Source of the DNA: Paenarthrobacter sp. AR 02
Lineage (GTDB): Bacteria > Actinomycetota > Actinomycetes > Actinomycetales > Micrococcaceae
Length of the DNA stretch: 64,000 bases
Reading direction: 5' to 3'
NCBI RefSeq assembly: GCF_021538675.1
Contig: NZ_JAJUKH010000008.1
Span: 1 to 64,000, forward strand
In this document: one piece after another, positions 45,728 to 55,661 of the stretch
Layout of the letters: each line of letters starts with the position of its first letter
Numbering within the stretch: the first letter of the stretch is position 1
Program-made: the position numbers and the translations under genes
The notes under the pieces: generated by a model
The model's input: the letters and a program-made list of their open reading frames with translations, nothing else
Told to the model about the DNA's origin: nothing
Database searches by the model: none

Positions 45728-47143
45728 ATGACCACCGTCGATCAGGCGATCCCCCTCCGCTCCGAACACGACCTTCTGGGCGACCGCAATGTACCCGCGG
45801 ACGCCTACTGGGGCGTCCATACCCTCCGCGCCATCGAGAACTTCCCCATCACGGGGCAGCCGCTCTCCACCAACAAGCACCTTGTCAGGGGCCTGGCCGC
45901 TGTGAAGCAAGCCGCAGCCCGCACCAACCACGAGCTCGGACTCCTGGACGCCGAGCGCGCAGGGGCCATTGATCAAGCCTGCCAGGACATCATGGACGGC
46001 ATGCTGCAGGACCAGTTCATGGTGGACGTGATCCAGGGCGGCGCCGGCACCAGCTCCAACATGAATGCCAACGAGGTCATCGCCAACCGTGCGCTGGAAA
46101 TTCTGGGCCACCCCAAGGGTGACTACTCCAAGCTGCACCCGAATGACCACGTCAACCTGAGCCAGTCCACCAACGACGTCTACCCAACGGCGGTGAACCT
46201 GGCCACGATCTTCTCGGTCAAGGAACTGCTGGAGGCCCTGGAGGAACTCGAGGTGGCCTTCGCCGAAAAGGGCCGTGAGTTCCGGACCGTGGTGAAGATG
46301 GGCCGCACCCAGCTTCAGGATGCAGTCCCCATGACGTTGGGCCAGGAGTTCGGCGGCTACGCCGTCACCATCGGCGAGGACCGGGCCCGCCTGGACGAGT
46401 CGCACATGCTCATCCACGAGATCAACCTGGGGGCAACCGCCATCGGAACGGGCTTGAACGCCCCGGCCGGCTACGCGGACGCTGCATGCCGCCACCTGGC
46501 AGAGATCACCGGCCTTCCTTTGCTCACGGCCGCGGACCTGATCGAGGCCACCCAGGATGTCGGCGCTTTCGTGCACCTCTCAGGTGTGCTCAAGCGTGTG
46601 GCTGTGAAGCTTTCCAAGATTTGCAACGACCTCCGCTTGCTGTCCTCGGGACCGCGTGCGGGTTTGGGCGAGATCAACCTTCCGGCTGTGCAGTCGGGTT
46701 CGTCGATCATGCCCGGCAAGATCAATCCGGTGATCCCGGAAGTGGTCAGCCAAGTGGCATACGAGGTCATCGGCAACGATGTAACCGTCACCATGGCCGC
46801 GGAGGCGGGCCAGCTTCAGTTGAACGCCTTCGAGCCGATCATTGTGCACAGCCTGCACAAGAGCATTTCCCACCTGGAAGCAGCGTGCCGCACCCTTACG
46901 GCCCGCTGCGTCCGGGGCATCACCGCAAACACCGAACGGCTACGGCTTACCGTGGAGCAGTCGATCGGCCTTGTCACGGCATTGAACCCCCATATCGGTT
47001 ACGCCTCCGCCACTGCTATTGCGCAGGAGGCACTGGCAACGGGCAAGGGCGTTGCAGAGCTCGTTCTGGAACATGGTCTGCTGACCGCGTCCCAGCTCGA
47101 AGAACTGCTCAGCCCTGAACGTCTGGCGAATCTGAGCAAATAG
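45728..47143 (+). CDS. aspA: aspartate ammonia-lyase
   Basis: The 471-residue protein belongs to the aspartase/fumarase superfamily. GSSIMPGKIN at 324-333 is the signature and provides catalytic Ser326; GGAGTSSNMNANEV at 104-117 binds substrate. It releases ammonia from aspartate giving fumarate. Its position after asparaginase supports aspartase over fumarase. AAGGACAG precedes the ATG. Confidence 0.93.
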   Translation: MTTVDQAIPLRSEHDLLGDRNVPADAYWGVHTLRAIENFPITGQPLSTNKHLVRGLAAVKQAAARTNHELGLLDAERAGAIDQACQDIMDGMLQDQFMVDVIQGGAGTSSNMNANEVIANRALEILGHPKGDYSKLHPNDHVNLSQSTNDVYPTAVNLATIFSVKELLEALEELEVAFAEKGREFRTVVKMGRTQLQDAVPMTLGQEFGGYAVTIGEDRARLDESHMLIHEINLGATAIGTGLNAPAGYADAACRHLAEITGLPLLTAADLIEATQDVGAFVHLSGVLKRVAVKLSKICNDLRLLSSGPRAGLGEINLPAVQSGSSIMPGKINPVIPEVVSQVAYEVIGNDVTVTMAAEAGQLQLNAFEPIIVHSLHKSISHLEAACRTLTARCVRGITANTERLRLTVEQSIGLVTALNPHIGYASATAIAQEALATGKGVAELVLEHGLLTASQLEELLSPERLANLSK

Positions 47144-47285
47144 GCTCAAACTGGCCAATAACCCAGCGGCTTCCGCCAGCCGTTACGCCCCATGAGGCAT
47201 ACCCCACGCGGCACTGTCCAGCGAGCCCGGATCCCGAACCGGGCACTCCCATGGACACCCCAACAGGACACCCCTAAGGATTCCA

Positions 47286-48794
47286 ATGACCAACCCCATC
47301 ACGGACCACACGGTCCCGGCCCAAGCGCATGCCACGGAGAAATCCCTCCACAAGGAGGACTCCGGCTACCACAAGGACCTGAAGCCGCGCCAGATCCAAA
47401 TGATCGCGATCGGTGGCGCCATCGGCACCGGCCTGTTCCTGGGCGCCGGCGGCCGGCTCAACGCAGCTGGCCCGTCGCTGGTAATCGCCTACGCAGTCTG
47501 CGGCTTTTTCGCGTTCCTGATCCTTCGCGCACTCGGTGAACTCGTTCTGCACCGCCCGTCGTCGGGATCCTTCGTCTCCTACGCCCGTGAGTTCTATGGT
47601 GAGAAGGCAGCCTTCGTCTCGGGCTGGTTCTACTGGATCAACTGGGCCACCACCACGATTGTGGACATCACGGCGGCCGCGCTGTACATGAACTTCTTCG
47701 GAAAGTACGTCCCGTGGATGGGCGCCGTTCCGCAGTGGGCCTGGGCCCTGATCGCGCTGGTCGTTGTCCTCAGCCTCAACCTGGTATCGGTGAAGGTCTT
47801 CGGCGAAATGGAGTTCTGGTTCGCGCTGATCAAGGTGGCCGCGTTGGTGGCCTTCCTCCTGGTTGGCACGTACTTCGTCATCTTCGGTACCCCCGTCGAT
47901 GGCCAGACGGTCGGTTTCAGCCTCATCTCCGATAACGGCGGCATCTTCCCGAACGGCATCCTGCCGATGATTATCCTCATGCAGGGTGTGCTGTTCGCGT
48001 ACGCTTCCATCGAGCTCGTGGGTACCGCTGCCGGTGAAACGCCCAACCCCGAGAAGATCATGCCCAAGGCCATCAACTCCGTGGTCTTCCGTATCGCGGT
48101 GTTCTACGTTGGCTCGGTCATCCTGCTCGCGCTGCTTCTCCCCTACACCTCGTACCAGAAGGGCGTCAGCCCGTTCGTGACGTTCTTCGGCTCCATCGGT
48201 GTCCAAGGCGTGGATGTCATCATGAACCTCGTGGTCCTCACCGCTGCCCTGTCGTCACTGAACGCCGGCCTCTACTCCACGGGCCGTATCCTTCGCTCCA
48301 TGTCGGTGGCCGGCTCGGCTCCGAAGTTCGCGCAGCGCATGAACAAGGCAGGCGTTCCTTACGGGGGTATCGCCATCACCGCAGGCGTCTCGCTGCTGGG
48401 TGTTCCGCTGAACTACCTCGTCCCGTCCGACGCCTTCGAAATCGTCCTCAACGTCGCCTCCGTGGGCATCATCGTCACCTGGGCCACCATCGTCCTGTGC
48501 CAGATGCAACTGAAACGCTGGTCCGACAAGGGCTGGGTGAAGCGCCCGTCCTTCCGGCTTTTCGGAGCTCCGTACACGGGTTGGCTGTCCTTGATCTTCC
48601 TGGCCGGCGTGCTGGTCATGGTGTTCATCGAGTCGCCGCTCACCATGCTGGTCACCGCATTCGCCTGTGGCCTCATGGTCTGGGGCTGGTTCCTGTGCCG
48701 CAAGCAGATCCATGAGCTTGCCGCCACCCGCGATGGCTACACCGGCAGCGCCCCGGTTATCGCCAACCGCCCCCTTCCGGGCGGCGACAGGTAA
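47286..48794 (+). CDS. ansP: asparagine permease (AnsP-like)
   Basis: The 502-residue twelve-helix transporter belongs to the amino acid-polyamine-organocation family. [20 protein letters not shown] and [15 protein letters not shown] are typical, and the N terminus [14 protein letters not shown] matches AnsP/GabP-like permeases. Operon context (asparaginase, aspartase) indicates asparagine uptake. AAGGA precedes the ATG. 142 bases separate it from aspA. Confidence 0.9.
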   Translation: MTNPITDHTVPAQAHATEKSLHKEDSGYHKDLKPRQIQMIAIGGAIGTGLFLGAGGRLNAAGPSLVIAYAVCGFFAFLILRALGELVLHRPSSGSFVSYAREFYGEKAAFVSGWFYWINWATTTIVDITAAALYMNFFGKYVPWMGAVPQWAWALIALVVVLSLNLVSVKVFGEMEFWFALIKVAALVAFLLVGTYFVIFGTPVDGQTVGFSLISDNGGIFPNGILPMIILMQGVLFAYASIELVGTAAGETPNPEKIMPKAINSVVFRIAVFYVGSVILLALLLPYTSYQKGVSPFVTFFGSIGVQGVDVIMNLVVLTAALSSLNAGLYSTGRILRSMSVAGSAPKFAQRMNKAGVPYGGIAITAGVSLLGVPLNYLVPSDAFEIVLNVASVGIIVTWATIVLCQMQLKRWSDKGWVKRPSFRLFGAPYTGWLSLIFLAGVLVMVFIESPLTMLVTAFACGLMVWGWFLCRKQIHELAATRDGYTGSAPVIANRPLPGGDR

Positions 48795-48807
48795 CAAACG
48801 CCAACTC

Positions 48808-48858
48808 ACGACGGCGGCACCCGGTTCCGTACCTGCGGAACCCAGGTGCCGCCGTCGT
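48808..48858 (+). terminator. strong hairpin terminator after ansP
   Basis: A 14-bp outer stem (48808-48821 with 48845-48858) continues into a 7-bp inner stem (GGTTCCG with CGGAACC) after one or two unpaired bases, around a 6-base loop. It lies 14 bases past the ansP stop and ends the asparagine operon. Confidence 0.85.
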
Positions 48859-48905
48859 AAGTTAATGCCCTACGCGGCGTAAGCAGACATCCGATCATTG
48901 GTGGC

Positions 48906-48911
48906 TACTAT
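48906..48911 (+). promoter_or_regulatory. -10 of leaderless GntR gene
   Basis: TACTAT ends six bases before the ATG at 48918. A direct repeat ATTGGTGG / ATTGGTCC surrounds it and could be a regulator site. Confidence 0.5.
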
Positions 48912-48917
48912 TGGTCC

Positions 48918-49589
48918 ATGGCTGTCACAGATGAGGCGATCGGCAAGATCAAGGACATGCTGATCCGTGGGGAACTCAAGGCCGGCGATCGACTTCCGCC
49001 GGAAAAGGAACTGAGCGAAAGGCTTGGTCTTTCAAGGAGTTCGCTGCGCGAAGCGGTGAAGGCCCTCGAACTGATCCGCGTGCTGGACGTCCGCCGTGGC
49101 GATGGAACCTACGTGACCAGCCTCGACGCCAAACTCCTCAACGAGGCCGTGGCGTTCGTGGTGGACCTGCACCAGGACCGGTCCATCCTTGAGCTCTTCG
49201 AGGTCCGACGAATCCTTGAACCGGCCACCGCACACTTGGCAGCAGGGAAAATCACCGCCGAAGATCTCAAGAGGCTTCGCGGCACCATGGACGGCATCGA
49301 CGAGAACACGGACGTCGAGGAGCTCGTGGCCCACGACCTCGAATTCCACGGCATCATCACCGAAGCCGCGGGAAACGACTACCTCGGCAGCCTCCTTGAA
49401 GCCCTGTCGAGCAGCACGGTGCGGGCCAGGATCTGGCGGGGGCTGACCCAGGAGAAGGCTGTCGCCCACACCCTGTCCGAGCATCGGGCCATCACGGACG
49501 CTTTGGAGCGCGGTGATGCGGAATTGGTGCGGGCATTGGCCACCGTGCACATCAGCGGCGTGGAGAACTGGTTGCGCCAGGCGCTCTAA
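48918..49589 (+). CDS. FadR/GntR-family regulator of fucose locus
   Basis: The 223-residue protein has the GntR winged helix (LIRGELKAGDRLPPEKELSE, LGLSRSSLREAVKALELIRV) and an FCD effector domain (LEFHGIITEAAGN, EHRAITDALERGD). It is convergent with the aldo/keto reductase gene and near a GH29 fucosidase, so it probably controls those genes. It overlaps the neighbouring stop by four bases. Confidence 0.88.
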   Translation: MAVTDEAIGKIKDMLIRGELKAGDRLPPEKELSERLGLSRSSLREAVKALELIRVLDVRRGDGTYVTSLDAKLLNEAVAFVVDLHQDRSILELFEVRRILEPATAHLAAGKITAEDLKRLRGTMDGIDENTDVEELVAHDLEFHGIITEAAGNDYLGSLLEALSSSTVRARIWRGLTQEKAVAHTLSEHRAITDALERGDAELVRALATVHISGVENWLRQAL

Positions 49590-50551
49590 CCGCCGGACTG
49601 GGTGTCACTGCCTATGGCCGCCAGGGCGTTCCACAGCTCTTCGGGAACCGGTTCCTCCATCCGCGCGGCGTTCGAGGCAACCTGTTCGGGAGAGGTCGCC
49701 CCGGCCGTCACGTTCACCACGGCCGGATGGCGCAGCGGGAACTGGAGCGCCGCCGTCGGAAGTTCCACCCCGAAGTCGCGGCAAACTTCCGCCAGGCGTC
49801 GCGCCCGCTCCAATAGGTGTGGCGGCGCCTGATCGTAGTTGTAGTGCGCATCGTCCGGGACGTCGGGACGGGCCAGGAGGCCCGAGTTGTAGACGCCAAC
49901 ATTGACGACGCCGGTGCGGCGCTCCACACAGCGCTCCAGGAGCGGAACCGTGGGCTGCTCCAGTAGCGTGTATCGGCCAGCGAGCATGACGAGGTCCAGG
50001 TTGGCGGCCTCGACGCATTCCAATGCCGCCTCGGTCGAGTTGAGGCCAACGCCGATGGCTTTGACGACGCCTTCGGACCGTAGCTTTTCCAAAGCCGGCA
50101 GCCCCTGCGTGATCCCTTCCCGGAGATCGTGGACGTCGGCATCGTGGAGGTAGGCGATATCCACGTGGGTGAGGCCAAGCCGGTCCAGCGAATCCTCGAT
50201 GCTGCGGCGAATCCCCGCCTCGGAGAAGTCCCACACGCGCTTGGCGGTAGCTGGAACGTCGAAGCCCTCCGGATCCTGGCCACCGGCAGCGTTCGGCTCG
50301 AGCAGCCGGCCCACCTTGGTGGAGATCACGAAGTCGTCCCTCGGCTTGTCCCGGAGGACCGCACCCAACCGTTGCTCCGAGAGGCCCAAGCCGTAGTGCG
50401 GGGCCGTATCGAAGTACCGGATGCCCGCGTCCCAGGCAGCGAGAACGGTGGCAAGGGCTTCCCCGTCCGGGATGGCCCGGTACAGGTTACCGATGCCCGC
50501 CCCGCCGAAACCGAGCTTGCCGAGGTTCAGTGGTGTCAAGGCAACTCCCAT
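49586..50551 (-). CDS. aldo/keto reductase, aldose-dehydrogenase-like
   Basis: The 321-residue protein is an AKR of the D-threo-aldose/L-fucose 1-dehydrogenase type. FDTAPHYGLGLSEQRLGAVL has the catalytic Tyr, VISTKVGRLL the Lys and VDIAYLHDADV the His. It follows the fucosidase on the same strand and could oxidise released L-fucose. The start at 50551 is preferred; 50569 or a GTG at 50611 are alternatives. Confidence 0.8.
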   Translation of the reverse strand: MGVALTPLNLGKLGFGGAGIGNLYRAIPDGEALATVLAAWDAGIRYFDTAPHYGLGLSEQRLGAVLRDKPRDDFVISTKVGRLLEPNAAGGQDPEGFDVPATAKRVWDFSEAGIRRSIEDSLDRLGLTHVDIAYLHDADVHDLREGITQGLPALEKLRSEGVVKAIGVGLNSTEAALECVEAANLDLVMLAGRYTLLEQPTVPLLERCVERRTGVVNVGVYNSGLLARPDVPDDAHYNYDQAPPHLLERARRLAEVCRDFGVELPTAALQFPLRHPAVVNVTAGATSPEQVASNAARMEEPVPEELWNALAAIGSDTQSGG

Positions 50552-50588
50552 ACTTTGTGGATACCCCATTCCTCCCCCGGGCAAACCG

Positions 50589-51902
50589 CTAAGCGCGATC
50601 CACCCGCTCACCGGGCTTCAGGAACAGTTCAATCACCGGAACCGCTACGTCGGGCCGCTGGACCGGGAGTTTCACGGTCAACGTTCCGGGAGGCTGGCCG
50701 CCAGGGGTCAAGTTCATTGCCTGCTGCTGGGGATCGACTTCACGGAGGAACACCTCGGAGGCGTCGTTCAGCAACTGCGCATACTCGACCTTGCCGGCCA
50801 GGCCCGGGAGATGGACGTACTCAAACGGCCACGCGAACAGGTGCACGTAGAGCCGGTCACCGCGCTGCGTGTAGCGGGCATCCGGCGGGGCTGTGAATGC
50901 CGAGGCCCCGGCGCCGTAGATGGAGCGGGAGTGCAACGTCATCCACTCGCCAATTCCTTCCAGCGAGGCCAATGCCCGGGGATCGATGGCGCCCCTCCCT
51001 GTCGGGCCGACGTTCAGGAGCAGGTTGCCGCCCTTGGACACCCCGTCAACGAGCATCCTGATGAGCATATCCACGGACTTGTAGTCGAGGTTGTCGCGGT
51101 CGTAGCCCCAGCTGCCATTGAGGGTCTGGCACGCCTCCCAGGTGACCGGGACGCCGTCGAGCATCATGGGGCCGGCGGGCTGGTACTGTTCCGGCGTGAT
51201 GAAGTCTCCCGGTATATCCAGCCGGTCATTGACGACGATTCCGGGCTGCAACTCCCGCACCATGGCCAGCAGGGCCTCGGAATCCCAGTCCTTCCGGCCC
51301 TTGCCGCCCCAGAACTCCTCCTGCTCGAGCCCCGCGTAGGAAAAGTCGAAAAACAGGTAGTCGATAGTGCCGTAGTTGCTCAAGAGCTCTCCCACCTGGC
51401 CGTGCAGGTACTCCCGGTAGCGGGCCATGTCCCGTCCGCTGTTCAAACTCTCGACGTCGGGTGCGTTGCGTTGCGGGTGTACCCCGTCGATGGTGAAGTC
51501 CGGGTGGTGCCAGTCGATGAGCGAGTGGTAGAAACCGACTTTCAGTCCCTCGGCCCTGAGCGCTTCGACATACGGGGTGATCAGGTCCCGGCCGGCTGGC
51601 GTGTTGGTGGCCTTGTACTCGGTCAGCGCCGAGTCCCACAGGCAAAAGCCGTCATGGTGCTTGGTGGTGAGGACCACGTACTTCATACCCGCGGAACGGG
51701 CGACACGGGCCCAATCACGGGGATCGTAAAGATCCGGATCAAAGCGCCGGAAGTACTGTTCATAGGCTTCAACACTGATTTCCTCCCGGTTCATCACCCA
51801 CTCATGCCGGGCAGGGAGCGCATAGAGTCCCCAGTGCACGAACATCCCCAAACGGGCCTCTTCAAACCATGGTGCGTGCTGGATCAACGGGTTTCCTTCC
51901 AT
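50589..51902 (-). CDS. GH29 alpha-L-fucosidase
   Basis: The 437-residue protein matches glycoside hydrolase family 29. HWG at 23-26, KHHDGF at 81-86 (substrate-binding His), and YLFFDFSY place the nucleophile at Asp186. A C-terminal beta-domain follows from about 340. There is no signal peptide, so it acts on imported fucosides. Upstream is a consensus promoter with a palindrome in its spacer. Confidence 0.9.
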   Translation of the reverse strand: MEGNPLIQHAPWFEEARLGMFVHWGLYALPARHEWVMNREEISVEAYEQYFRRFDPDLYDPRDWARVARSAGMKYVVLTTKHHDGFCLWDSALTEYKATNTPAGRDLITPYVEALRAEGLKVGFYHSLIDWHHPDFTIDGVHPQRNAPDVESLNSGRDMARYREYLHGQVGELLSNYGTIDYLFFDFSYAGLEQEEFWGGKGRKDWDSEALLAMVRELQPGIVVNDRLDIPGDFITPEQYQPAGPMMLDGVPVTWEACQTLNGSWGYDRDNLDYKSVDMLIRMLVDGVSKGGNLLLNVGPTGRGAIDPRALASLEGIGEWMTLHSRSIYGAGASAFTAPPDARYTQRGDRLYVHLFAWPFEYVHLPGLAGKVEYAQLLNDASEVFLREVDPQQQAMNLTPGGQPPGTLTVKLPVQRPDVAVPVIELFLKPGERVDRA

Positions 51903-51969
51903 GCAGGGCTGTTCGGAAAGCTGAGTATCACGGTGCTCATTCGGATCTTGAAGTCCAGATTCCCACCGA

Positions 51970-51998
51970 CACTAAACATCTGATGTATTACTTGTCAA
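51970..51998 (-). promoter_or_regulatory. fucosidase promoter with embedded operator
   Basis: On the minus strand TTGACA (51998-51993), 17 bases, then TTAGTG (51975-51970). The spacer contains the palindrome ACATCTGATGT (51976-51986), a plausible repressor site. Confidence 0.65.
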
Positions 51999-52075
51999 CG
52001 GGTCACATTTCCGAAGCAAGGGCGACAACTTCACACTAGAGTTCGGATGTTAGTCCCGAACGCACGGAGGAAGCC

Positions 52076-52984
52076 ATGACCTTGAAATTCGCCAGGCTGG
52101 GTACGGCCGGAAACGAACAACCGGCAGTCATCGCCCAGGACGCCGACGGAACCGAGAAATACTTCAGCCTCACGGCTCTGACCAACGACATCGACGGCGG
52201 TTTCCTCGCCTCGGACGGCATCGCACGCACCCGTGAGGCCCTGGACAAAGGCGAACTCCCCGAAATCTCCGCGGTGGGGCTTCGCGTCGGCGCACCAGTG
52301 GCCCGGCCCGGTGCCGTGGTGGCCATCGGCCTGAACTACACCGCCCACGCAGCAGAATCCGGTGCAACTCCGCCCGAGGTACCCGTGGTGTTCCTCAAGC
52401 CGAGCAACACCATAGTCGGCCCTTTCGACGCTGCCCCCATCCCGCCGTCGTCGGAAAAGTACGACTACGAAGTGGAACTGGCAATCGTGATCGGCCGGGA
52501 AGCGTCATACCTTTCCTCCCTTGAGGAGGCGGAAGACTGCATCGCAGGCTACGCCGTAGCCAATGACCTCTCCGAGCGCGAATACCAAATCCCGGGCGCG
52601 GCCGGACAGTGGACCAAGGGCAAATCCCTGCCGGCTTCCACTCCCCTGGGTCCGTGGCTGGTTCCCGCCTCCGACATCGACCCGGACAACCTGCACCTCC
52701 AGACCGTGGTCAACGGCGAATCCCGACAGGACTCCAGCACCTCGGACATGATCTTCGACCCCGCCACGATCGTCCACCACCTCAGCCAGTACATGGTCCT
52801 TGAACCCGGTGATGTCATCATCACGGGAACGCCGGAAGGGGTAGCCATGTCCGGCCGGTTCCCGTTCATCCAGCCGGGTGACGTGGTGGAGGTGGAAATT
52901 GAGGGCCTGGGAAGCCAGCGCCAGGAGTACTTCCGAGCCACGGCACGCAGCACCCCAGGAGTGCGGTTGCATCCCGTTTCGTAA
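52076..52984 (+). CDS. fumarylacetoacetate hydrolase-family protein
   Basis: The 302-residue FAH-family enzyme has IGLNYTAHAAESG, YDYEVELAIVIGRE and GDVIITGTPEGVA, with metal-binding Glu residues in the middle segment. In the non-phosphorylating L-fucose pathway such an enzyme splits 2,4-diketo-3-deoxy-L-fuconate. The divergent fucosidase makes this the leading guess, though the other pathway enzymes are not present here. GGAGGAA precedes the ATG. Confidence 0.8.
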   Translation: MTLKFARLGTAGNEQPAVIAQDADGTEKYFSLTALTNDIDGGFLASDGIARTREALDKGELPEISAVGLRVGAPVARPGAVVAIGLNYTAHAAESGATPPEVPVVFLKPSNTIVGPFDAAPIPPSSEKYDYEVELAIVIGREASYLSSLEEAEDCIAGYAVANDLSEREYQIPGAAGQWTKGKSLPASTPLGPWLVPASDIDPDNLHLQTVVNGESRQDSSTSDMIFDPATIVHHLSQYMVLEPGDVIITGTPEGVAMSGRFPFIQPGDVVEVEIEGLGSQRQEYFRATARSTPGVRLHPVS

Positions 52985-53071
52985 CGCAACGGGGGCGCAA
53001 CCTTCGGCAGCAGTGATTCGCCTATGCTCAACTCCAAGGCATCAACGGCGATCCACCGAGGAGTTATGAGC

Positions 53072-54370
53072 ATGACGAACTGGCGCATCAGGGACTTCCA
53101 CTCGTCCGATCTGGACGGCATCCTGCACCTCTGGGAGTCGCTCAAAGCTGACGGTGTTGAACCTGTGTACGCACTGTCCGAGGTCCTCGCCTCCTGCGAA
53201 AAGGACCACGCAGTGGTTGCGGTGCAGGGCGAGCAGGTGGTGGGTGCCGCCGTCGGACGCGCCGCCCACGACCAAGGCTGGATCGTTTTTCTCGCCACCC
53301 TCACCGAGTTCCGCGGCCGTGGCATCGGCACCTCGCTGCTGTCCGCCGTCGAAAACCGCATGGCCCCGCACGGGCTCAACAAGCTCTCCGCACTGATGCC
53401 GGAAACGGAAACGCGCGTCGAGGCGTTCCTGGGCCGCGGCTTCGTCGTCAAGAAGAACCTGCGCTACTTCGAACGGACCATCCCGGTGCAACGCCAGGAA
53501 CTCGGCGCGCTCGGGCTGCTTGGCGGGCGCATCTTGGCCCGTGATCTCTGGGAGAACGTCGCAGGCATGCGGCGGGAGAAGGAACTCCTGGAGCGCCGGC
53601 TGGTGCTGCCGTTGGCCGAAGCAGACCTCGCCGACGAATACGGCGTCGTTCCGCCGCGCGCAGTGGTGCTGTTCGGTCCGCCGGGCACCGGCAAGACTAC
53701 CTTCGCCAAGGCCATCGCCTCCCGGCTGGAGTGGCCGTTCGTGGAAGTCTTCCCCTCCCGTTTGGCCTCCGACCCCAAAGGCCTGGCCGGGGCACTGCGC
53801 GAAACGTTCCTGGAAATCGCCGAGCTCGAGCACGCGGTCGTGTTCATCGACGAGGTCGAAGAGATCGCCTCCCAGCGCGCAGGCGATCCGCCTTCGCCGT
53901 TGCAGGGCGTTACCAACGAGCTCCTCAAAATCATCCCGGCCTTCCGCGAACAACCCGGCCGCCTCCTGGTGTGCGCCACCAACTTCATCCGCGCCCTGGA
54001 CACCGCGTTCCTGCGCCACGGCCGGTTCGACTACGTCATCCCCATCGGCCTGCCGGACGTCCACGCCCGCGAAGCCATGTGGCAACGCTTCATCCCAGCC
54101 ACGGTGGTGGACTCGGTGGACATCCCATTGCTGGTTTCCCGGACGGAGGGATTCTCGCCGGCGGACATCGAGTTCGCTGCCCGCAGCGCCTCCCAGCGCG
54201 CCTTGGAAAAAGCCGTGTACGACGACGGTGCGGCTTCGGGTGGGGCGAACGGACGGAAAGGACCTGTCACGCAGGACTACCTCGACGCAATCGCCGACAC
54301 CCGCACTACCGTCAGCGCCGAGGTCCACCAGGACTTCCTGGAAGACATCGACGCCCTGGGCCGCGTCTAG
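53072..54370 (+). CDS. GNAT acetyltransferase-AAA+ ATPase fusion
   Basis: The 432-residue protein joins a GNAT acetyltransferase domain (about 1-135, acetyl-CoA motif RGRGIGTSLL at 81-90) to an AAA+ ATPase (about 160-415). Walker A GPPGTGKT is at 202-209, Walker B VVFIDEVEE at 256-264, sensor CATNF and an arginine-finger-like LRHGRFD. The AAA part resembles FtsH/SpoVK-like modules. AGGAG sits eight bases before the ATG. This is an unusual combination; the target is unknown. Confidence 0.85.
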   Translation: MTNWRIRDFHSSDLDGILHLWESLKADGVEPVYALSEVLASCEKDHAVVAVQGEQVVGAAVGRAAHDQGWIVFLATLTEFRGRGIGTSLLSAVENRMAPHGLNKLSALMPETETRVEAFLGRGFVVKKNLRYFERTIPVQRQELGALGLLGGRILARDLWENVAGMRREKELLERRLVLPLAEADLADEYGVVPPRAVVLFGPPGTGKTTFAKAIASRLEWPFVEVFPSRLASDPKGLAGALRETFLEIAELEHAVVFIDEVEEIASQRAGDPPSPLQGVTNELLKIIPAFREQPGRLLVCATNFIRALDTAFLRHGRFDYVIPIGLPDVHAREAMWQRFIPATVVDSVDIPLLVSRTEGFSPADIEFAARSASQRALEKAVYDDGAASGGANGRKGPVTQDYLDAIADTRTTVSAEVHQDFLEDIDALGRV

Positions 54371-54401
54371 GCCGAGCCACCCGCTGAGGTCGCGGCAACG
54401 G

Positions 54402-54407
54402 TAATCT
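54402..54407 (+). promoter_or_regulatory. -10 of leaderless ltrA gene
   Basis: TAATCT ends seven bases before the ATG at 54415, and no ribosome binding site precedes the start. Confidence 0.45.
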
Positions 54408-54414
54408 TTGAGCC

Positions 54415-55659
54415 ATGTCCACGAACCCACTTCGCCATGCCCTGTCCACCATGGGCGGCCGCGATCCCCACGAGAAACACCGCACTGCCACACCGCTGGA
54501 GCTGTTTTTCGACCTGACATTTGTGATCGCCTTCGGTGTTGCCGGCAACCAGTTCGCACATGCCGTCGCCGAGGCGCATTTCGGCGCCGGCCTGCTGGGT
54601 TTCAGCTTCGCGATGTTCGCCGTGATTTGGGCCTGGATCAACTTCACCTGGTTCGCCAGCGCCTACGACACGGATGACTGGGTGTTCCGCGTGGTCACCA
54701 TGGTGCAAATGGTGGGCGTCTTGATCCTGGCCATGGGTATCGAACCGATGTTCCACTCGATTGTCGACGGGGATCACGTCGACAACGTGGCCATCCTTAT
54801 CGGCTACATCATCATGCGCGTGGCCTTGATCTTCCAATGGCTGCGCGCTGCCCGCCAAGACCCGGAACGCCGCGAGACATGCCTCCGTTACGCGAAGTAC
54901 TTGGCGGTTGTCCAGATCGGCTGGGTCCTTGCCCTGGTGATCGAGACCGATGTGCTCACCACGTTCCTGATGGCCGCTCCCCTCTTCGTGCTGGAGATGG
55001 CGACGCCCTACTTCGCCGAACGCAAGATCCGTACGCCCTGGCACGCCCACCACATCGCGGAAAGGTACGGGCTCTTGGCCATCATTGCCTTGGGAGAGTG
55101 CTTGATCGGGGCCATCGAAACCCTGCGCGCCATCGTCGCCACCCACGGCTGGTCGGTGGATGCTGCACTGGTTGGTTTCAGCGGTACCGGGTTGGCGTTC
55201 GCCATGTGGTGGATCTACTTCATCCTCCCTGCAGGCCCTGCCCTTCATCTGCAGCGGCACCGCTCCTGGGTCTTCGGCTACGGGCACATGATCATTTTCG
55301 CGGCCATCGCGGCCACCGGCGCAGGGCTCCATATTGCGGCCTACTTCATCGACCACGAAGCCCAGGTCCCGGCGGCCGGAGCCGTGGCATCGATCGCCAT
55401 CCCGATCATCCTTTTCAAGGTTTCACTCACCACGCTCTACAGCATCATGCTCGGCCGTGACCGCGACCTACTGGTGAGCACGGCCGTAGTAGTCCTTGCC
55501 TTGGCGGGAAGCATTGCCATGGCCGCAGCTGGGGCTTCCGTGCCTCTGTGCATGCTGGAAATGATGGCGGTGCTGGGCCTGTCCATCGCGTTCGACGAAC
55601 GACGCGGACACAAGGGCCGGGCCGCTGCACTTCGGCGGCTCGAAGCGGCCGCCGGCTGA
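54415..55659 (+). CDS. low temperature requirement A (LtrA) family protein
   Basis: The 414-residue protein has about ten to eleven membrane helices. TPLELFFDLTFVIAFGVAGN and AERYGLLAIIALGECLIG are hallmarks of the LtrA family (named from Listeria low-temperature growth). The molecular function is unknown. A long intergenic hairpin follows the stop immediately. Confidence 0.88.
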   Translation: MSTNPLRHALSTMGGRDPHEKHRTATPLELFFDLTFVIAFGVAGNQFAHAVAEAHFGAGLLGFSFAMFAVIWAWINFTWFASAYDTDDWVFRVVTMVQMVGVLILAMGIEPMFHSIVDGDHVDNVAILIGYIIMRVALIFQWLRAARQDPERRETCLRYAKYLAVVQIGWVLALVIETDVLTTFLMAAPLFVLEMATPYFAERKIRTPWHAHHIAERYGLLAIIALGECLIGAIETLRAIVATHGWSVDAALVGFSGTGLAFAMWWIYFILPAGPALHLQRHRSWVFGYGHMIIFAAIAATGAGLHIAAYFIDHEAQVPAAGAVASIAIPIILFKVSLTTLYSIMLGRDRDLLVSTAVVVLALAGSIAMAAAGASVPLCMLEMMAVLGLSIAFDERRGHKGRAAALRRLEAAAG

Positions 55660-55661
55660 CG

